From assembly GCF_905475395.1 (NCBI RefSeq), contig NC_058337.1:84686368-84750367 (forward strand): a DNA stretch of 64,000 bases, given 5' to 3'. This DNA comes from Chrysoperla carnea. Taxonomy: Eukaryota; Arthropoda; Insecta; Neuroptera; Chrysopidae. The notes under the pieces were generated by a model. The model was not told where the DNA came from, made no database searches, and saw only the letters and a list, made by a program, of their open reading frames with translations. Positions 61,014 through 64,000 of the stretch are shown piece by piece; position 1 is the first letter of the stretch, and the number at the start of each line of letters is the position of its first letter. The position numbers and the translations under genes are program-made.

Positions 61014-64000
61014 AAACAAGTATTCAATAAACTTTAAGTTGGTAATGCAATTAAATTTTACCGAATCTTATGCTTAAAAAGTGTGTCTCTCCAAATAGCA
61101 CCCCTGATCAGTCTTGTTGATTTACTTAAGAACTATATCTATCAATTTTTTTAACTTGTTGCAAACGGAAATTATTGTCTCTATACTAATGATCTGAAGT
61201 CATTTACATAACACTATATATAATTATTTATTCACACCTAACTACATTCTTCAGCGACCCACGAATTTCATTTGGAACAACCATAAATAAAAAATAAAAA
61301 TCGACAGAATTTATTATTTGTACAGCAAACAATAGATTTAGTAAACTTTATGGAGTGTGTTATACAAATTTTACGGAGTGTGTTAATGAAAATTAGTAAT
61401 GAGTTGAATCGACATAGTTAAAGTCATATTTTCCCCTCTAAAAACATAGTATATTTCTATACATTTTTTTTGTATTTATACTGGCATAAAAAAGATAAAA
61501 AGCTGAAAAGTTGATATCCGTCAAGGGAACTTACAACCGGTTTCAAACACCGAACACAGCTCGATAAGGCTACGGAGGTGTGCCTTAAAAAACCGTAAAA
61601 AAACATGATTTAGTGGTATAACAAAGAGTGTAAGGAGCTAGGAAGTAGATACCTCTAAAAAGTATGTACTTCACATTCAACCTAACGACTTTCAATCTTA
61701 TAGCTCAATTTGATGAGGATGTGTAGACGCGCAGAAAATATCGAACAAGGTGGTTTTTTCCCCTCCAAAATGCTTAAATGAGACTCACATTTACTAACAT
61801 CAATCCGCCAACCAATAGATTGAGAAGCCTAAACGTTCTGGGAAAAAATACATAGATATCCCGAAAATTTTATAACTCGTGTTTCAGGGGTCATAAAACG
61901 AACTAATAACACCCCCATTCGTTGACTTTACAATGCATAAGTCTATATTTTAGGAACAATAAGACTAATAAATTTTATAAAACGAGAGTTTTATAAGATA
62001 ATTTTAAATCAGTTAAAATTTTAACGGCGCCATACTCTGATATTTTGATGTCATTTGAATATTTAAATACAATAAAAAAAGTTGTTTTGATTTTTCAATA
62101 ATATCAATCTTTTCATAATGTAATAAAATAAATAATTTTTTTAATCTTAGGAAATGTTTTAAAGAAAATTGGAGGCAAAAAAATTTTTTTTTCTTATTTT
62201 TGTGTTTTAAATGTTAAGAATTATGAATTTATGTTTAAAATATTAATTACTAACATTGAAAATTTATAATTAGGTCATTGTCAATTCAAAATATTGATAC
62301 CTACACGTGAAAAATTTATTTATATTAATTAACTATATATTTGAAGCAAAACAAGTTAAAAACCTACTTTATCTTTGTAAATAGAAAACAGAAAATATTG
62401 TAGTAAATATTATTGTCTACTGAAGCTTTGCTTATTATATATAATATATATATTTTAATTTTTCTAAATAAAGAAATATTTCAAAAAATTTTAGTCCTGC
62501 TGCTTTTCAGCAAGCATGCACTGCCTATATAAATACACTTTTAGAAATTGATCATTATTGGTTGCATGCTCGGACATTTGGGTTATCGGTGGAAGCGAAG
62601 GAGTCAAATAATTAACTAGCCAAAGTGGGTGAATTTACATCACCAAACTCTTCAGAAAATTTTTTTGGGATATCGAAAAACATAATAAAAACTATAATAA
62701 AAGAATGGACGATACACAAATTCGACCACTCGTGGGCAAACACTTTTATTTCTCAATTCTGCAGTCTCAAAAGGAAGAAACCGGAATAAAGGCATCATCA
62801 ATTTAGGTAAACTGATATCCACAATACCAATTTCAAGAAGTGTTTTTATGAATGACAACGTATGTTGGCGTAGAATGGGACTATTTAGCTCTTTTAGCTC
62901 TTAAACGAAAGTTTTTTTGCTTTTAATAAGTTGAAAAACAATATTTTATCAATTTAAATGCGTATTGCCACAACAGTAAATCAATTTACCAGATAATTAT
63001 TGACCACCTTAATATTTCCGAATCCTTCCGTACCTTTCCGAATACCTGGTGATTTTGAAACTTATCAGGGTTAAGTATTACGGTGCTTTTAGGCTTAAAA
63101 TTTTTTACACAAATGGTATAAAATTAGCTTTCTAGTAAAGCCAATACTATGGCTGGTAACATTGGTCTTATTTGTTTAATTTAGATTTTTTAAAATAATA
63201 ATTATTATTGCCTAATCAAAGGAGTATTTCTCCGAAAAGTTATTCAGATGTAATAAAACCGTGAACAATTAATTAACTGAAAGTGATTTGATTAATAGAT
63301 TTATTTAAAATTAAATAAAAGCTTCGTTGTATAAAATAATAAATAAAATAGGGAAAAAAACAAATGTTTTTATTTATTTATTTATGAATTAATGGCATTT
63401 GTCAAGGTCTTTGTTAAGTTTTACAAGTTATAAATTTTTTTAAATGGGAACTTCCTTTTTTAATGGATAATTTTTAATTTTAATATTTTAAAACATAAAC
63501 CACTTGGCATGAAACAATTAAAGATGTACATAAAGATTTAAATATTGTTTAAATACAGAATGTAACAAAGAATAGTCAACTATACAGGAATTATTAGTAA
63601 ATTATATTACTTACTTAAAAAACAATCTTAGGTCGTAAACGATTTAACTCGAAAATACCAATAGCTCAAAAATAAGTAGCGTCATAAATAGCATCGTATA
63701 CAAAATCAGAATCTGCTTCTCTAGACAAATAAATTTTACAAAAATAACTGGATGAAGTACAAAATTGTACAATATTTACTCTACATTTTACCCAAAACTC
63801 CATACATGTAACACAGAATATCATTATTTGATCTTTCTTGATCGGAATGATGATATCTCTTAAATAATACTGGAACCAATAGCAAACAAAAATAAATCAA
63901 TAAACTCCAGGATAAACCCGATATCCTGGAATATTGATAAAGGTTTAAGTAAAGAATATACCCAAAAAACTCCCATTTGTACACCATTCTGAATCTAATA
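60836..64000. other. Intergenic, no supported gene; AAC microsatellite
   Basis: A (AAC)10 microsatellite lies at 60982..61011. The rest is AT-rich. Open frames on the minus strand at 62652..62858 and 63781..63987 have no recognised domain. A weak tRNA-like word set at 61510..61580 does not fold convincingly. Confidence 0.5.
60982..61011. repeat. (AAC)10 microsatellite
   Basis: Ten uninterrupted AAC units. Confidence 0.95.

Noticed and set aside
61510..61580. Possible minus-strand tRNA-like sequence
   Set aside because: Contains GTAGCCTTATCGAG and GGTTGTAAGTTCCC, but no complete cloverleaf can be drawn.

Overview
This is an AT-rich, intron-containing animal genomic window with short canonical introns (64-68 bp at the smallest), much non-coding DNA and many dispersed repeats. 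Two conserved animal genes and a Jockey-type non-LTR retrotransposon, together with repeat styles known from insects, point to an insect chromosome. I cannot name the order or species from sequence alone. There are no operons, CRISPR arrays, prophages or bacterial features.

Only two host protein genes can be supported, and both can be read from start to stop across splice junctions. On the minus strand, 12375..8739 encodes a secreted CREG-family protein in five exons (217 aa, signal peptide, FMN-binding split-barrel fold). On the plus strand, 17613..21024 encodes SHQ1 in six exons (473 aa, N-terminal CS domain, SHQ1-specific domain, acidic C-terminal tail), the chaperone for the H/ACA snoRNP pseudouridine synthase. 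They share no pathway and simply lie about 5.2 kb apart, diverging from each other.

The rest (1..8.7 kb, 12.4..17.6 kb and 21.1..64 kb) is intergenic DNA and transposable-element remains. A 5'-truncated non-LTR retrotransposon with an uninterrupted reverse transcriptase C-terminal half lies at 48.87..50.11 kb. The other repeats are non-autonomous: a roughly 570-610 bp family with five loci (1.07, 2.89, 13.33, 14.37 and 56.95 kb), two of them rearranged into inverted mosaics; a complete hAT-like MITE with perfect 16-bp terminal repeats and a perfect 8-bp target duplication (32.86..33.27 kb); a 1.6-kb fold-back element whose arms are built of ~140-bp tandem units (43.38..45.01 kb); a near-perfect 214-bp palindrome (23.10..23.32 kb) with a single-arm relative at 8.15 kb; a tRNA-like palindrome (60.72..60.84 kb); several smaller MITEs, including ones inside introns of both genes; a decayed ~80-bp tandem array (39.56..40.20 kb); a fresh 299-bp tandem duplication (36.40..37.00 kb); and microsatellites.

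I found no multi-gene system that could be called a new pathway. The unusual content is structural: an unusual density of palindromic, fold-back and self-inverted repeats. Most other open frames in the window look like chance ORFs in AT-rich DNA or lie inside repeats.
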